A stretch of 64,000 bases of DNA. Source: Clavulina sp. PMI_390. Lineage: Eukaryota > Basidiomycota > Agaricomycetes > Cantharellales > Hydnaceae. Positions 1-11,605 of this stretch are shown here, piece after piece. Location: positions 362,905 to 426,904 of the forward strand of contig WIDE01000025.1 in the NCBI GenBank assembly GCA_015039315.1. The letters run 5' to 3'. The translations under genes and the position numbers were made by a program. Below the pieces are notes generated by a model. It ran no database searches and was not told where the DNA came from. It saw only the letters and a program-made list of their open reading frames with translations. Each line of letters starts with the position of its first letter. The first letter of the stretch is position 1.

Positions 1-2538
1 TGGGCCTTCGGTGGGGCATTGTTTGAACATAGGTAGGCGATGAGGCGCATATGTATGATTCGACCTCCACCGTTGGTGACGACGTTTCGACGACCAAGAT
101 GGTGGCCTGAGGATCCGGACGAATTACCCGAGGAGGGCTCGGGGGACGTGGGGGGGTTGCCATCCATCGACGAACCAGAGCCCCTTCACCAATATGTTTC
201 CAGCGATACGATCTGTAGAGCACGGAGAGCTTCTGCTTATAGTCACGAATATAGTGGGGGTTCAATGTGAAAGTAGATTGTTGTTCCATCTCGTACAGCC
301 AGCTGATGTATCGGCGAGCGTTCTTGCTGAGGGTATTCCGCCTGTTTTTCAGCGTAGCACTACATAAGACCATCCGATACATGTGTGTTAGTATTAGGAA
401 TGAGGAAAACCGATTAAGGGGCGGTCTGAAGGAAGGGAGCCTCGCTTACTTCACTTTTCTATTGAGAGAAGGGTACTTGGAGAAATGAGCACGCGAGATA
501 TCCATAAAGTGCCTGTGAACAGTTTCGTCACTTTGAGCGATGAAGGAATTGATTGGTGAATTCCAGAGCTCGACAAAAGCTTGGATAAGCTCGCGCTTTA
601 CCGGGAAAGGCACGTTATCAGGAAGCTCCCGAGAAATAGATCTGTATGAGTTACCCCTGATGAGATCTTCACCTTAGAGATCACGTAGCGAGCTTACTCT
701 TTTGCCCGTGACTCTACATCGTTGAGATACAGTATGGGATATGTTCCATCCGTTCCCAGGTCGCGCTCCTCGTCAGTGAGGAACAGAATAATAGGTGGGG
801 TAGATGCCGACGAGCGTTCTGTATCGACGCGGAAGGGCACAAATATTGGAGCGCTGGCTCGAATGTCGTGGCGAAATGACCTTCCGTGCGAATTGATCTT
901 TTGAATCAGGCCACCTCTATCAGGCGTGCCTCCGATTTCTCGATCAACTTGTCTCTCAAACTTCCATATTAGCCCCATGACTTCCTGGACGGGGTCATTC
1001 GAGGGGGGAGAAGGGAGTCGACTGAACCGATCCTGGGTTTCTGCTAGAATCCTTTCAATCTCTTTGAGGAGTTCAGGAAGCCTGGATGATAGATACCGTT
1101 TGGCTATAGCTGCGATAGACTGAGGCAGACCTGATTTGCTTACTTTTCAGCAATAAGCTCTGACAGTAAGAAACTGAGTTGCTGGGTCAGGCTCGGCACA
1201 CCATACCGATCGCGCAAAGTAAACTGGTTGACCCATGGAGGATTACCGAAGAACTCAGTCTCGTGCTCACGAGCTGCTTCCCAAGTGATATTCTGGCGGA
1301 GTTGCTCAGGCCCTGGTAGCTTGACACAATACCATCCGTTCTCGACATGCATCACCTGATTGTTGAGTAGCTTGAACCAGGTGGCCTCCTGGCCGACTTC
1401 GATGCGGTCGGGCTTGGTTGTTACGCCTGATGTAAAGAAGTTTTAGTATCAATCAAGGTGAGCTCGAGTTCATGACCATGATCGGGTGAGCCTGTGAACC
1501 CACCAATTGTTCGACGACCAGTTGAATCATATTTTTTGACAAGATCGTACGCCCCTTGGTTATCGGGGTCAGCTAGAATGGATATGATCAGTCGCCTGAC
1601 TTTACGCATCACCCAGCTCCAGCCCGACTTACTTTCGCACGTAACAGTCAACAGGATGAGCGCATTAGGGTTTTTTACATACTCGCAAGCCAATTGGCGA
1701 ACTGCTTGTACATCATGCTCGCCCCCACCAACCACGCTCGTAGCGATGATACCTATCAAGGTGTGTCAGTCACTCCGCATGCATTTGAGTCTTCTGAAGG
1801 TACAGACCTGGAAGATCAACAAAGGAGAGATCAACGACTTCAGGACCAGAGACTTTAAGCACAATAGTGTTCCCAGAGAATGTGATGGCAGAGGTAGTTG
1901 GAGGTTCCCCCGTCAAGAACGACTCGGGGAAGTTAGCGTTACCAAGGTCGGGGTTCAGGATGGCGAGTTGAGCTCGAGCGACGCGATCTTTCACTTCCGC
2001 GGGATCTTCAATGGTTCCGCCAAAGGGCATCTGTCTCTGTCCTCCCGTAAGGGGCTGGCCATATGAATCGTACTTGAAGCGGAGATACACGGCACACTTC
2101 CAAGGATCAGGAGTTTGGATCATCGTGCACTCCGTGGGGCATCTGTCAAGCGAATATGGTCTGTGGGATGACAGATAGGTAGCGTTGAGTGAGCCAACCT
2201 TGTGCATGTTCCACTCGCTCGAGGGAGAGCGATCTGTGGGTTATGTCAGCTCGCTGCAACCAATTTTCGAGAGGAACGAAGATATCATACCCTCGAGATG
2301 GATTCGATGAGGGATGACTTCCCCGCTGACTGAGAGCCTAATACACATATTTGAGGAAGATTTAAATCGAGTGATAATCTGTAACAAACTCTTCAATACC
2401 ACGATAATACCACAGAACCAGGCGAACAGCTCATTCATACCCAGCATCTTGGAGTTCACTGCCAATTTTTACATTGATCGTTCGGCGTAGATCAAGCTGT
2501 TGAGAGTATGATGACTTTGCGAGTGGTAGGGAGGCCAT
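1..2538 (-). CDS. Dynamin/Mx-like large GTPase, copy 1 (5' part; runs off left edge)
   Basis: Minus-strand gene starting at the ATG at 2538. Exons I can place: 2441-2538, 2291-2378, 2199-2233, 1808-2142, 1633-1752, 1504-1572, 1144-1426, 698-1081, 450-641 and <1-359; each internal exon length equals that of the complete copy at 7190-10303. The G domain is intact: P-loop GSQSAGKSS near residue 47, switch region with ALPRASGTCTRCP, G3 DLPG near 183 and G4 TKPD near 252. The middle/stalk follows; the GED lies beyond the window edge. Dynamin superfamily proteins self-assemble on membranes and use GTP hydrolysis to remodel them; the fungal Mx-like branch has no settled role. No PH domain is visible. 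The reading frame is still open at base 1, so this copy may be complete outside the window. Membership of the dynamin superfamily is firm; the cellular function is unknown. Confidence 0.9.
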
Positions 2539-2576
2539 CCTGAAGGTTGCAGAGGAAGTGCGGTCGGTATACCCCC

Positions 2577-2584
2577 ACTTTATA
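2577..2584 (-). promoter_or_regulatory. TATA-like box of dynamin copy 1
   Basis: TATAAAG on the minus strand about 40 bases before the ATG. The same element (TATAAAA, 10343-10349) stands at the same distance from the start of dynamin copy 2, so it survived the duplication. The rest of the upstream stretch to 2989 holds a shared GCGCGGGTGGATGAAG block near 2680 (also near 10446) but no gene I can support. Confidence 0.45.
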
Positions 2585-2989
2585 GCAAGCAGGATCTCAT
2601 GACAGTGGCAGGGCAAGTAACAAGCACGGTTTAAGAAGTTTATGGCATAATAACGATGGTATTCCTAGCAAAGATTAACGCGCGGGTGGATGAAGCTACG
2701 GAGAGCAGGCAACGAGGCATCATCAATCATGGCTAGGCACTGCACCAGAGCGTGGATGACCATTGAAGGTGCGGTGCAAGCGATTGATAGCGCGTGATAA
2801 AGTACAATACAGAACCCAACACAAGCCGCGGGGAGCTCGTAGGGGAGATAGCGTTGACTGAACCGTTCAAGGAGAGGAAAACAGAATGCGGCAACGTTCA
2901 GGTGCACGTGGCCACTGTTCCCACGCTTCGAGACGACGGCTGCATTTGACGTGGGGCAATTCTTATTAGCTCCAAACATGTAATCGCTA

Positions 2990-3070
2990 TCTAGAGCTTC
3001 AAGATGTACACGTAGCCGTCATAATCTTTTTGACCCACCGAACCCATCGTGGTCGCCTCTACCTCATGCG
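2990..3070 (-). pseudogene. Remnant of O-methyltransferase 3' exon
   Basis: Read on the minus strand this gives the C-terminal residues EVEATTMGSVGQKDYDGY followed by VYILKL and a stop. It matches the last coding part of the methyltransferase at 10699-11605 (EVEATTMGSVGEKGYDGY...). Homology stops abruptly at about 3070 and the rest of the gene (SAM-binding core, upstream exons) is absent. It sits between dynamin copy 1 and MuiA-like copy 1, exactly where the intact methyltransferase sits in the second cassette. It is therefore a deletion relic from the cassette duplication, not a functional gene. Confidence 0.8.
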
Positions 3071-3605
3071 ACGCAGCAGAGACTGGAGGAGCAGTACACT
3101 ACCCTGTTGCGCCCCGTCATGGAGCGAGGGCGACAGGTGGTGCGGGCCCTGAGGCGGATTATGAGTCAGTGCCGTACGTCCTGCCTCCTGGCGAGCAGCC
3201 AAGTCCCGAGAACGCACCACAGCCCCAGGAAGCATGTCCACGTCGACACAACCGCTCAGCATCGTGACGGGTGGCGCACCCTACCGATACGGTGTGAGCG
3301 GCCCACCATGTTCTGCTGGTAGACCCAGCTCATGCAATGCTCCAGGTAACAAGGGAGCGATGGCCATGATGGATCGCCAGAATACCGCTGTGGCACCCAA
3401 CGCAACTGCGCGGTTCGTCGTGCATGAGAACGCGAGAAGCGTGGAGGGCGGTGATGATGAAAAGGGTAAATGGAGTGAGGAAGAAGTGGTGGATCTGCCG
3501 CCTCAGTATGACTCATTAGACGCGCTGATCCCACCTAAGAGGCGGCCTAGCCACATCGGCTCCACGGCTGCCTCCTTGTTCGGAGCTCTGAGGCGTTACC
3601 CATGA
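3071..3605 (+). pseudogene. Unrecognised plus-strand coding remnant with a PPQY motif
   Basis: About 530 bases replace the missing methyltransferase in the first cassette. Two overlapping open frames read on the plus strand: one (to 3267) rich in Pro/Gly/Ala, and one from 3234 to 3605 that ends with a DLPPQYDSLDALIPP stretch, then PSHIGSTAASLFGALRRYP and a stop. The frames overlap without a clear intron, as in a decayed gene. Only the last ~60 bases (from about 3545) have a counterpart in the second cassette (about 12168-12230). I do not recognise a family. The composition looks like the disordered tail of a PPxY-containing protein. It may be the end of a fourth cassette gene that was deleted in copy 2, or unrelated sequence carried in. 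Confidence 0.3.
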
Positions 3606-3974
3606 CACAACCAACATATTATCGCATCCGACCATTGCTCGTGCTCATAAAAAACAATCAGTCCTCACTCTCCCTTGCACCATCGTTGAGCTCTCCGACT
3701 TCCTAAATGTGTTGCGGGTCTTCCCCCTCGAACTACCTCTCCATTGGCACGCTCAAGCCACTAGGCTACGTCCTGAATTGATTGAAGCATTTTCGGCGGG
3801 AAGTGAATAGTAAAGCCTCTCGTGTGGTGGGCTGGACAGCGTCCCAAGCTGACGCACATTCGTAAGTGTGCCCAGTATCAATGCGTTGTACAACTGGATC
3901 ACATTTTTTGGGACATAGCCGTATCCGTTATTTTGAAGAAATGAGACAGAGTCTCCAGATTCACAGTCGGTTAT
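3606..3974. other. Intergenic, shared with 12230-12621
   Basis: No gene seen. The stretch is similar over most of its length to the bases downstream of MuiA-like copy 2, so it belongs to the duplicated cassette and probably carries the 3' untranslated region and terminator of the MuiA-like gene. Confidence 0.5.
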
Positions 3975-6117
3975 TTAGGTTGCATCGACGAAACGAGTAC
4001 CAGGAGCACAAGTCACTTCGTAGGCGAGATGCAAATCCAAAGAATCCTTCAGGTCACTTACGATCCACTCGATCACCCCATCACCTCGCGCTCCACCACT
4101 CCCTCCATCCTCTTCATCTTTCTGGGCCCAACGCGCAACCACGTTCTTCGAGATCTGGTCTACCCACAACTGCTCCTTAATACTCGTTGTTGGGCTAACC
4201 TCCTTCGCTACTACGCCCGTTGCGGGACCCAGCGCGGCTTCATTAGGCTGTGAGAGCGTCACTGTGATGTTCGCGTCCTCGCTCACAGGAACGCGATCCT
4301 GCACCACTAGTTTGGCGATCGCCATGCTTGCGCGCGTGTTCTTGATTGTAATGCGTTGCCTATACGCCGTCACTGTCGTCTTGGAGTTGTTGCTGGAGAG
4401 GATAGAGGAGAGACCCTTCTTCCCCGTAGTTGTCACGGCCTTATTTTCGGGGTGGAAGGTGATACGGATAGCAGGGTCAACACCAAGGGAGCAGGTGAAG
4501 GATTCGGAGGGCGAAACGTCTGGCACATTTGACTTTGCGACAAAATTGCCATCTAGAAACACAAAGCTTGGCCCTACCAGAATCACGATGCAGAAGGCTC
4601 ATTTGTCAACATGCGCCGACCAAGAAGTGCTAGCTGAATGCATACCTTCGATTAGCGTGTAGGTACTTGCGTTTTTGATTCGGCACTGGAGGAAAGCCGA
4701 AGGTAAGCTCCTCGGCACTGTGATCCACTCCAGCTCTGCAGTCAAGTCAATATTTGCGATAGAGACCTTGTGGCTTTTCCCATCACTCGGAATATTGGAA
4801 AATCCGTCGATGGAGAAAGTCGAGCTGGTTGTAGCATCGTTGACATGAATCTTGGGCCCGGCGTCAAACCGTGCCGCTGCGCCCCCTGCCGCGGCTGCGA
4901 GACCCTCTACACCCTGCACTCGCGTCGGACTCCTACTCCTGCTCCAACTCCTGCTGTGTCTACGCGGACTCCGGCTACGATGACGGCTTCGGGTTCGGCT
5001 ACGGCTACGCCTGCGCCTGCGGATCGGGCTCAGGCTACTGCTCCTGCTCTTGCCCACAATGTTAACCATCGTGTGCGGGTATTCTTGAGCCCGATGGTTA
5101 CGCCTGAGGGATGGCTCCCATGCAGTAATGTACCAGGGCTGAACCTTGGGAACATCAGTCCCAAGCAGCGTGGAGGCAGTTGACAATGTGAGGATCACGT
5201 CTTCCCAATCTTCCCCGGTCGACTGGGTGATGCTAGCACAGTATTGGAGCTTCACCGTGGGCCCGCCGGTCTCGGCTGATTTGCTGTATCTTGGGGCCTC
5301 CGAGAGGTCAGCACGGATATCATACAAGTTGAACCAAGACGCGTGTGTGACGGCTAGTGAGAGCAACACCCCATTGATTAGAGCGATAACAGAACAAGGA
5401 ATGTTATTCTCCTTACCATAGGTCACTATCAGATCGATTGGACCGGCATCTTCTGCTAGAAGGATGACAGTCACCCCAGACCGTAGCAAGGGAGGAACGG
5501 CCTCCTCCTTGACGCTCATCCGGGCGATCTTATCCTCCAACTCCTCAATGTCTTCTTCGAGCTTTTGCTTTTCTTCCCATAGTTGTGTATCCCTCTCCAA
5601 GTTCATGTCCATGAACGACGCAAGCTGGTCGTTAGAGACGCCCTGGATCCCAGCAGCATGCAAGGTATGGGAGAAGTCTTTCAGGAGCGCATGGTTTCGT
5701 TCGACGGCCTTGACGCGCACTCTCAGTGCGGTCTTTTGTTTTTCAAGTGCCCGGATCTCTGGCGTGTTGACCTTAGTGGGAACATAGGTGTACGTGGCAG
5801 GAGCAGAGTACACCACGTCGAAGACGGTGAGCGCTTGTGAGCGGCTCCTCGTCTCAGCCTCAACGCGGATAGAATCACCATCAAGGAAAGATGATAGGCA
5901 CTTGATAGCGACACTGTTTTGACCGGACTAAGAGGAGTCATTCCCGGGGTAGTTCCAAGTGTTATCATGATAGCAGACGATGTAGGAATCGTTAACAAAG
6001 ACGGACCTGCACATTTATTGGAAATCGGCGCTGTACAATGGCGCGGTACCATTGATACACCGTCACCCTCGTGATCGAATGATCTCTGGCATCAAGCTCA
6101 ATCTCAGCACCGGCCAT
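3975..6117 (-). CDS. MuiA-like DUF4140/DUF4139 protein with RS-rich insert, copy 1
   Basis: Minus-strand, four exons: 6007-6117, 5417-5927, 4646-5353 and 3975-4573, giving 642 residues. The N-terminal DUF4140 part starts with ITRVTVYQWYRAIVQRRF and continues through KCLSSFLDGDSIRVEAETRS. A coiled-coil region of about 100 residues with many Glu, Lys and Leu follows. The DUF4139 part begins at VTHASWFNLYDIRADL (about 209) and ends at the stop. This domain pair defines the MuiA (mucoidy inhibitor A)-type family, common in fungi and bacteria but without a known reaction. Residues about 309-352 form an Arg/Ser-dipeptide-rich block inserted between two strands of DUF4139. There is no signal peptide or membrane segment, so it is probably cytosolic or nuclear. 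The promoter holds a triple 20-base repeat. Family call firm; function unknown. Confidence 0.88.
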
Positions 6118-7189
6118 GAGAGTGGTATAGAGGTTCGAGCCTTGGGAACACGACTTGTCCGTGAAGAGACCAGTAGAGGATGGAAAGGTTTCTGTCTACT
6201 GCCTCAGTAACTCGATGAATATTTATGCACTACAATCTAGGGTGGTAGAATAATGACTCATGGGTGGTTTGGACACAGTCAGCAGAGTAATCGCGATGAG
6301 GTAAAGTCGAGAAGCTCGCTCGTCAGGAGTATAACTCGACGATCAGGAGTAAACTTACTTGGTCAGGAGTATTAATCTTGAATCATATTTGGTGGGAAAG
6401 TCAGGTGTAGACTTGGCTGAAGTTGACGTGAAGTTTGGAACCGCGCTCAATTCATTAGACTGGCTGGTTCTCTCATACACACGTGTTATCGATGCCATTT
6501 TTCCTATTCGGAGAGAACGTGGTGAGTTAGCGCGCTAAAGCTGCACACGCAATCGATCTTCTCGGCAATCGGGCCCATCTCCGATTCTCCTGTTACAACA
6601 CTCGTTGGGAGCGTTGGAGGGAGAAGAATGGGAGGCTGTTTTCCAAACCTTTGGTGCAAGGTTGCTTACTTTGCCTATTTGACAACGAGATCTGCTCTTC
6701 ATGATTGGCCGCTCACTGCATCGCGTACTCCACTGGTGGCAACGGTCAATATTGGAATCACCACCCCATGGCAAACTGTGGAAAACCTTATCAACGTTAA
6801 TACAGCACCCCATCCATTCTGTTTGCGCTTCCACTATTATACTCGACTATCTTAAATTCCAAATCAAGCCATTCCAGCTCATGTCTAGGTGACGCAGGCA
6901 GTCGAATAGCTTCTTGATACCAAGATATTCACTTTATGAGTTTGGTGATATACTCATGTCAAGCGAATCCACGTCTCGCCTTATCCTCTTGTCCCACAAC
7001 TACTCATCCCCTTGGCCCGTATCTTGACATTCCCACCGCGAATTCTTTTTGTTGTACAGATGTGATACGCAGAAGCAGAAGCCTCGTCCCCAGATACGAA
7101 ATGGTGCAGACAAGTCTCTGGCACATTTACAACTGTTCTCCACTACGAAGCTCCGTCAAGCGCTCTTCTCGTGATAAGCTGAGTTTTCA
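6118..7189. other. Intergenic: MuiA-like promoter block, then unexplained sequence up to dynamin copy 2
   Basis: Bases 6118-6540 align with 14791-15215 upstream of MuiA-like copy 2 and contain the TCAGGAGT repeats and a CACGTG near 6480. Homology to the second cassette ends at about 6545, which marks a junction between the two tandem units. From there to 7189 I see short chance reading frames only and no gene I can support. Confidence 0.5.
6323..6370. promoter_or_regulatory. Three TCAGGAGT repeats at 20-base spacing
   Basis: TCAGGAGT occurs at 6323, 6343 and 6363, exactly 20 bases apart, about 205-255 bases before the ATG of MuiA-like copy 1. The same three sites with the same spacing stand upstream of copy 2 (15000-15047). 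Repeats about two helical turns apart would place bound proteins on one face of the DNA. That it is a transcription-factor array is inference. Confidence 0.5.
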
Positions 7190-10100
7190 TCACATTGGCG
7201 CGCCAGCCTGCTGCTGCCATTCCTCGATCATGCTCTGCGCAGTCTCGAGGCGATCCAGTTGGTGCCTAAGACTTTCTCGCTCTGCAGCAATCTCTCGGGG
7301 CTCTGCGACGTACGCTGCGCATAGTTCCTTTGCTTTGGGTCCAGAGATGCCAAGATCGTGGAGCAGAGTGACACCAAGGTCTTTGCCGAAGCCACGCACG
7401 AATTCCATGTCAACTGCGAGGCACACGTAGTCGACGAAGCGCTTGAACGTCACTGCGAGATTAGGATATGCAGTGGCAGACGATCAGGCAGTGATAGCAT
7501 CGTGCAATCAAAATTTTCTCACCTTGCCAATAGGCTCGGACATCAGCCATGATCTCGATCGCCACGTTGCTACTGTCAGTTGGAAGGAGAGGAAGGAGAT
7601 CGTGAGTGGCAGTTGCATCACCGCTAATGACACGATCAAGAAGAAGTTTTCGTTTTCTTTCCCGAGCCTCTCTTGCCTCCCTCTCGAGGTTAGCTGAAGA
7701 TTTGACTGGGGTCGCAGCAGCCACAGGATGCTTGAAGAAGGATTGCGTATTATATGACGCAGTAACCTGGACTGATGGATACGTATTAGCCACTGAGATA
7801 GATGGCTCAGGCTCTACATAGCAGACGGCATCAGGCTGGTACGATCCCACGGAGTTGGCTGGCGAGTTTGAACGAGTAATTTCAGGTGGAGGTGTTGGAA
7901 CGTGTGGAGGTACCGGCGTCCATCGACGGACCAGATCCCCTTCATCGAGATATTGCAAACGGTAGGATCGATAGAGTACCAAGAACTTCTGCTTATAATC
8001 GCGTATATAGTGCAGGTTCAAGGTAAAAGTGGACTGCTTCTCCATCTCGTATAACCAGCCGATATATTGGCGGGCGTTCTTGGTGAGAGTGCTTCGCCTA
8101 TCTTTCAGTGTGAAACTGGATAAATCCAACAAGATATGTCAATGTGGATTGATAAAATCAGAAATAATGTTAGCGTGAAGAAATGGAGACCGACAAAGAC
8201 ACAGTTGGGTTTACTTACTTCACCTTTCTGTGGAGGGCAGGATAGCCGGAGAAATGGGCTCGCGAGAGGTTCATGAAGTGCTTGTTCACAGTTTCGTCGG
8301 CTCGAGTGATGAACGAGCCGATAGATGAGCTCCAGAACTCGAGAAATGCCTGGATGAGCTCGCGCTGAACCGTAAATGGCACATTATCAGGAAGCTCTCG
8401 GGAAATGGATCTAAATATTAGGGGAATTTGATTAGAAACGTTGAGAGGTAATCGGACCTGACAAGCTCACTCCTTAGCGCGAGTTTCTACATCGTTGAGA
8501 TACAGGATTGGGTGCTTTGCGTCGGTTCCCAGATCACGTTCTTCATCAGAAAGGAATCGAATGATTGGGACAGTCGGGGCCGATGAGCGCTCTTCATTGA
8601 CACGGAAGGGCACAAAGATTGGGGCGCTTGCTCGAATGTCGTGACGGAATGAGTCCCCATGTGCATTAATCTTTTGGATTAAACCGCCTCTATCAGCAGT
8701 GCCTTCAATTTCCCGATCAACCTGTCTCTCAAACTTCCAGATTAATCCGGCGACCTCTTGGACAGGGTCACTTGAAGGTGGGGAAGGAAGCTGGTTGAAT
8801 CGATCCCGTGTCTCTACTAGAATCCGCTCAATCTCTTTGAGAAGCTCAGGAAGCCTATCAGATATAACGATGAGCGAGAGAAGAAGTTTAACAACTCAAA
8901 TGAGGCACCCACTTTTCAGCAATGAGCTCCGACAGCAGAAAACTGAGCTGTTGGGTGAGGCTTGGTACTCCATATCGATCACGCAGCGTGAGCTGGTTAG
9001 CCCATGGAAGGTTGCCGAAAAACTCGGCCTCATGCTCACGAGCCGCCTCCCAAGTGATATTTTGGCGGAGCTGCTCAGGTCCTGGAAGCTTGACACAATA
9101 CCATCCGTTCTCGACATGCATAACCTGATTGTTGAGGAGCTTGAACCAGGTGGCCTCCTGGCCGACTTCGATGCGGTCGGGCTTGGTTGTTACACCTGAT
9201 AGAGATAAAGTTTTGGTGTCAGTCAAGGTGAGCTCGAGTTCATCACTGTGGTCGGGTGAGCTAGTGGACCCACCGATCGTTCGACGACCAGTTGGATCGT
9301 ATTTCGTAACCAAGTCATATGCCCCTTGGTTATCGGGGTCCGCTGGGAGGGGATATGATTAGTCGCTTCACTTCGTGTAGGACGCAGCCCGTGACCGACT
9401 TACTTTCACACGTAACAGTTAGAAGGATGAGCGCATTAGGGTTCTTCACATACTCGGAAGCCAGTTGGCGAACTGCTTGGACATCATTTTCTCCCCCACC
9501 AACCACGCTTGTGGCAATGATACCTATCAATGCGTGTCAGTCACTCCACATGCGTATAGGTCCTTTGTAGGCGGACCTGGGAGATCAACGAATGATAGAT
9601 CAACCACTTCGGGCCCTGAGACCTTGAGCACAATGGTGTTCCCAGAGAATGTAATTGCAGAGGTGGTTGGAGGTTCTCCTGTCAAGAATGACTCGGGGAA
9701 GTTGGCGTTGTCTAGGTCGGGGTTCAGGATGGCGAGCTGGGCCCGGGCTACACGATCTTTCACTTCTACAGGATCCTCAATAGTACCGCCAAAAGGCACC
9801 TGCCTTTGTCCTCCGGTGAGGGGCTTTCCCTGTGCATCGTACTTGAAGCGGAGATATACGGAGCATCTCCAAGGCTCATCGGTCTGAATCATTGTACATT
9901 CGGTGGGGCATCTATAATATAAGACTCATCAATAGATGTCTCCCATACAGCACCGAACGAAGTCACCTTGTACATGTTCCACTCGCTCGAGGGAGAGCGA
10001 TCTGCGGGGACGGTCAGGCTATCGTAATGAGGCTTCCAGGTGAATGGGGGTAGCATACTCTCGAGATGGATTCGATCAAAGATGACTTCCCCGCCGATTG

Positions 10101-10303
10101 AGAGCCTAGAACACATATCTGAGGAAGATTCAGATCGAGCGACAACCTGTGGCTAAACGCGTGAGCGCCATAATGACGTCGCAGGGGGGAAGGGCTCGTT
10201 CATACCCAGCATCCTGGAGTTCACTGCCAATTTTAACATTGATAGCTCGACGAAGATCGAGTTGGCTCGAGTAAGATGATTTTGCGAGCGGAGGTGAAGC
10301 CAT
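7190..10303 (-). CDS. Dynamin/Mx-like large GTPase, copy 2 (complete)
   Basis: Eleven exons on the minus strand: 10206-10303, 10059-10146, 9967-10001, 9577-9911, 9404-9523, 9274-9342, 8913-9195, 8471-8854, 8219-8410, 7523-8115 and 7190-7452. They join in frame to 819 residues. Domain order: GTPase domain (P-loop GSQSAGKSS near residue 47, DLPG near 183, TKPD near 252), middle/stalk region with LPELLKEIER and an assembly-type helix bundle, a Pro-rich linker (VPPHVPTPPPE), and a C-terminal GED with MIEEWQQ near the end. No PH domain or membrane anchor, which fits the Mx/Vps1-like soluble dynamins. Such enzymes oligomerise on membranes and couple GTP hydrolysis to fission or remodelling. It forms a cassette with the methyltransferase and MuiA-like genes upstream of it. 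The P-loop is encoded across two short exons, so simple gene prediction can miss it. Family certain; exact role unknown. Confidence 0.93.
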
Positions 10304-10342
10304 CTTGAGGAATGGCAGAAGGACAGCAGCAAATGGCTCTCA

Positions 10343-10349
10343 TTTTATA
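10343..10349 (-). promoter_or_regulatory. TATA box of dynamin copy 2
   Basis: TATAAAA on the minus strand about 40 bases before the ATG at 10303, conserved in place with copy 1. The remaining bases up to the methyltransferase stop at 10699 hold the shared GCGCGGGTGGATGAAG block near 10446 and no gene I can support. Confidence 0.5.
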
Positions 10350-10698
10350 GCAGCTACAGGGTCTCAAGGCGGTCAAAAATCGACTAGCAAGCGCGCGTCA
10401 AGTGATCCTTAGTGGAGGTACATTGGGTCTCCCTTCAAGATTAGCGCGCGGGTGGATGAAGGTGTCGGGTGAGGAGGAGGAGGTGGCTTCGATGTCGACC
10501 ACACGAGAAGCACGCAGGTGACCAATGAAGACGCTCGTCGCATCCTATTTGATAGATCTTATATTTCTATTCAAGGTGGAGCTTATCTGCAGGGAAGTGG
10601 CATTGACTGAATCGTTTCAGGGAGAGAGACGCAAGGGGTGCAGCGACACGTGGCCGCCGTTCTCACGCCCCAACATAGCCAAGACTCCGAGCGATCAT

Positions 10699-11605
10699 TC
10701 AGAGTTTCACGATGTACATGTAGCCGTCATAACCTTTTTCACCCACCGAACCCATCGTGGTCGCCTCTACCTCATCATCTTCCTTCAGGACCTGAAGCAG
10801 CTGCCTGACTCCTTGCGTGCTCTCGTCTACATATTCGATATTCGCAACGTTCCCGTTCCTCACGACATTGTCAACAATCTACGTTTTCACGAAAAAAGCC
10901 ACATCCCAAGTCAATCACCATCGTGAAACCACACGTGGCCGCTCCTCATAGCATACTCACAATTACACCGCCTTTCTTGAGCAACCTCTTTGCTTCAGCA
11001 AAGTATATGGTGTTAGAGCGCTTGTCAGCGTCAATGAAGACAAAGTCAAAGGGTGGATTGGCCTCGAGCTTCTTGATGGAATCTGCCGCAGGTCCAACAA
11101 TAATCTCGATCTTTGGCGCAAAGCCTGCCTTCTCACAATTCTGACGAGCAACCTGGAAGAAATAAGTCGGTGCCATTATCCAGTGATGCAATATTTGTGC
11201 CATGGATTGGGACGGACCTCTGCAAACTGTTCAGATATCTCAAGTGTGATGACTTGCCCGTCGGCTGGGAGGCCCTGGGCCATCCATATCGTTGAATAAC
11301 TGTGATTTTTAGAATTATGTCAACGCTTATAGCACAAAGGGGCCAATACAGACGACATACGCGCCAAGTGTGCCAACCTCAAGCACCCTTTTAGCACCCA
11401 GTGACTGGACGAGGAGCTTGAGGAACTTTCCCTGGGCAGGGCTGACAGCCATATTGGGAAGCCCCGCCTCATCACTGCGGTCGAGTGCCGCCTGCAGCGC
11501 TTCATCTGGACGGATGAGGAACGAGTTGTGGTACCCGTCTGATCTAGTCCAGTCAGCAATCGTAGTAGGAGCGAAGTTTGTCTGCGGATTAGAGTTGTGT
11601 GCCAT
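10699..11605 (-). CDS. Cation-dependent O-methyltransferase A (caffeoyl-CoA OMT type)
   Basis: Four exons: 11361-11605, 11218-11299, 10961-11152 and 10699-10878, giving 232 residues with no targeting signal. It is a class I SAM-dependent methyltransferase of the O-methyltransferase family 3 (CCoAOMT-like). Motif I LEVGTLGAYSTIW lies at about 74-87. The metal/catalytic residues of the family are present: FIDADK with Asp150 and Asp152, and IVDN with Asp176 and Asn177. Family members transfer a methyl group from S-adenosylmethionine to a hydroxyl of a catechol-like substrate with Mg2+; fungal substrates are mostly unknown. The N-terminal stretch FAPTTIADWTRSDGYHNSFL is nearly identical in copy B. 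It lies between dynamin copy 2 and MuiA-like copy 2. The class is firm, the substrate is not known. Confidence 0.93.

Noticed and set aside
1494..2066. 190-codon plus-strand open frame
   Set aside because: It is the reverse shadow of the dynamin GTPase exons.
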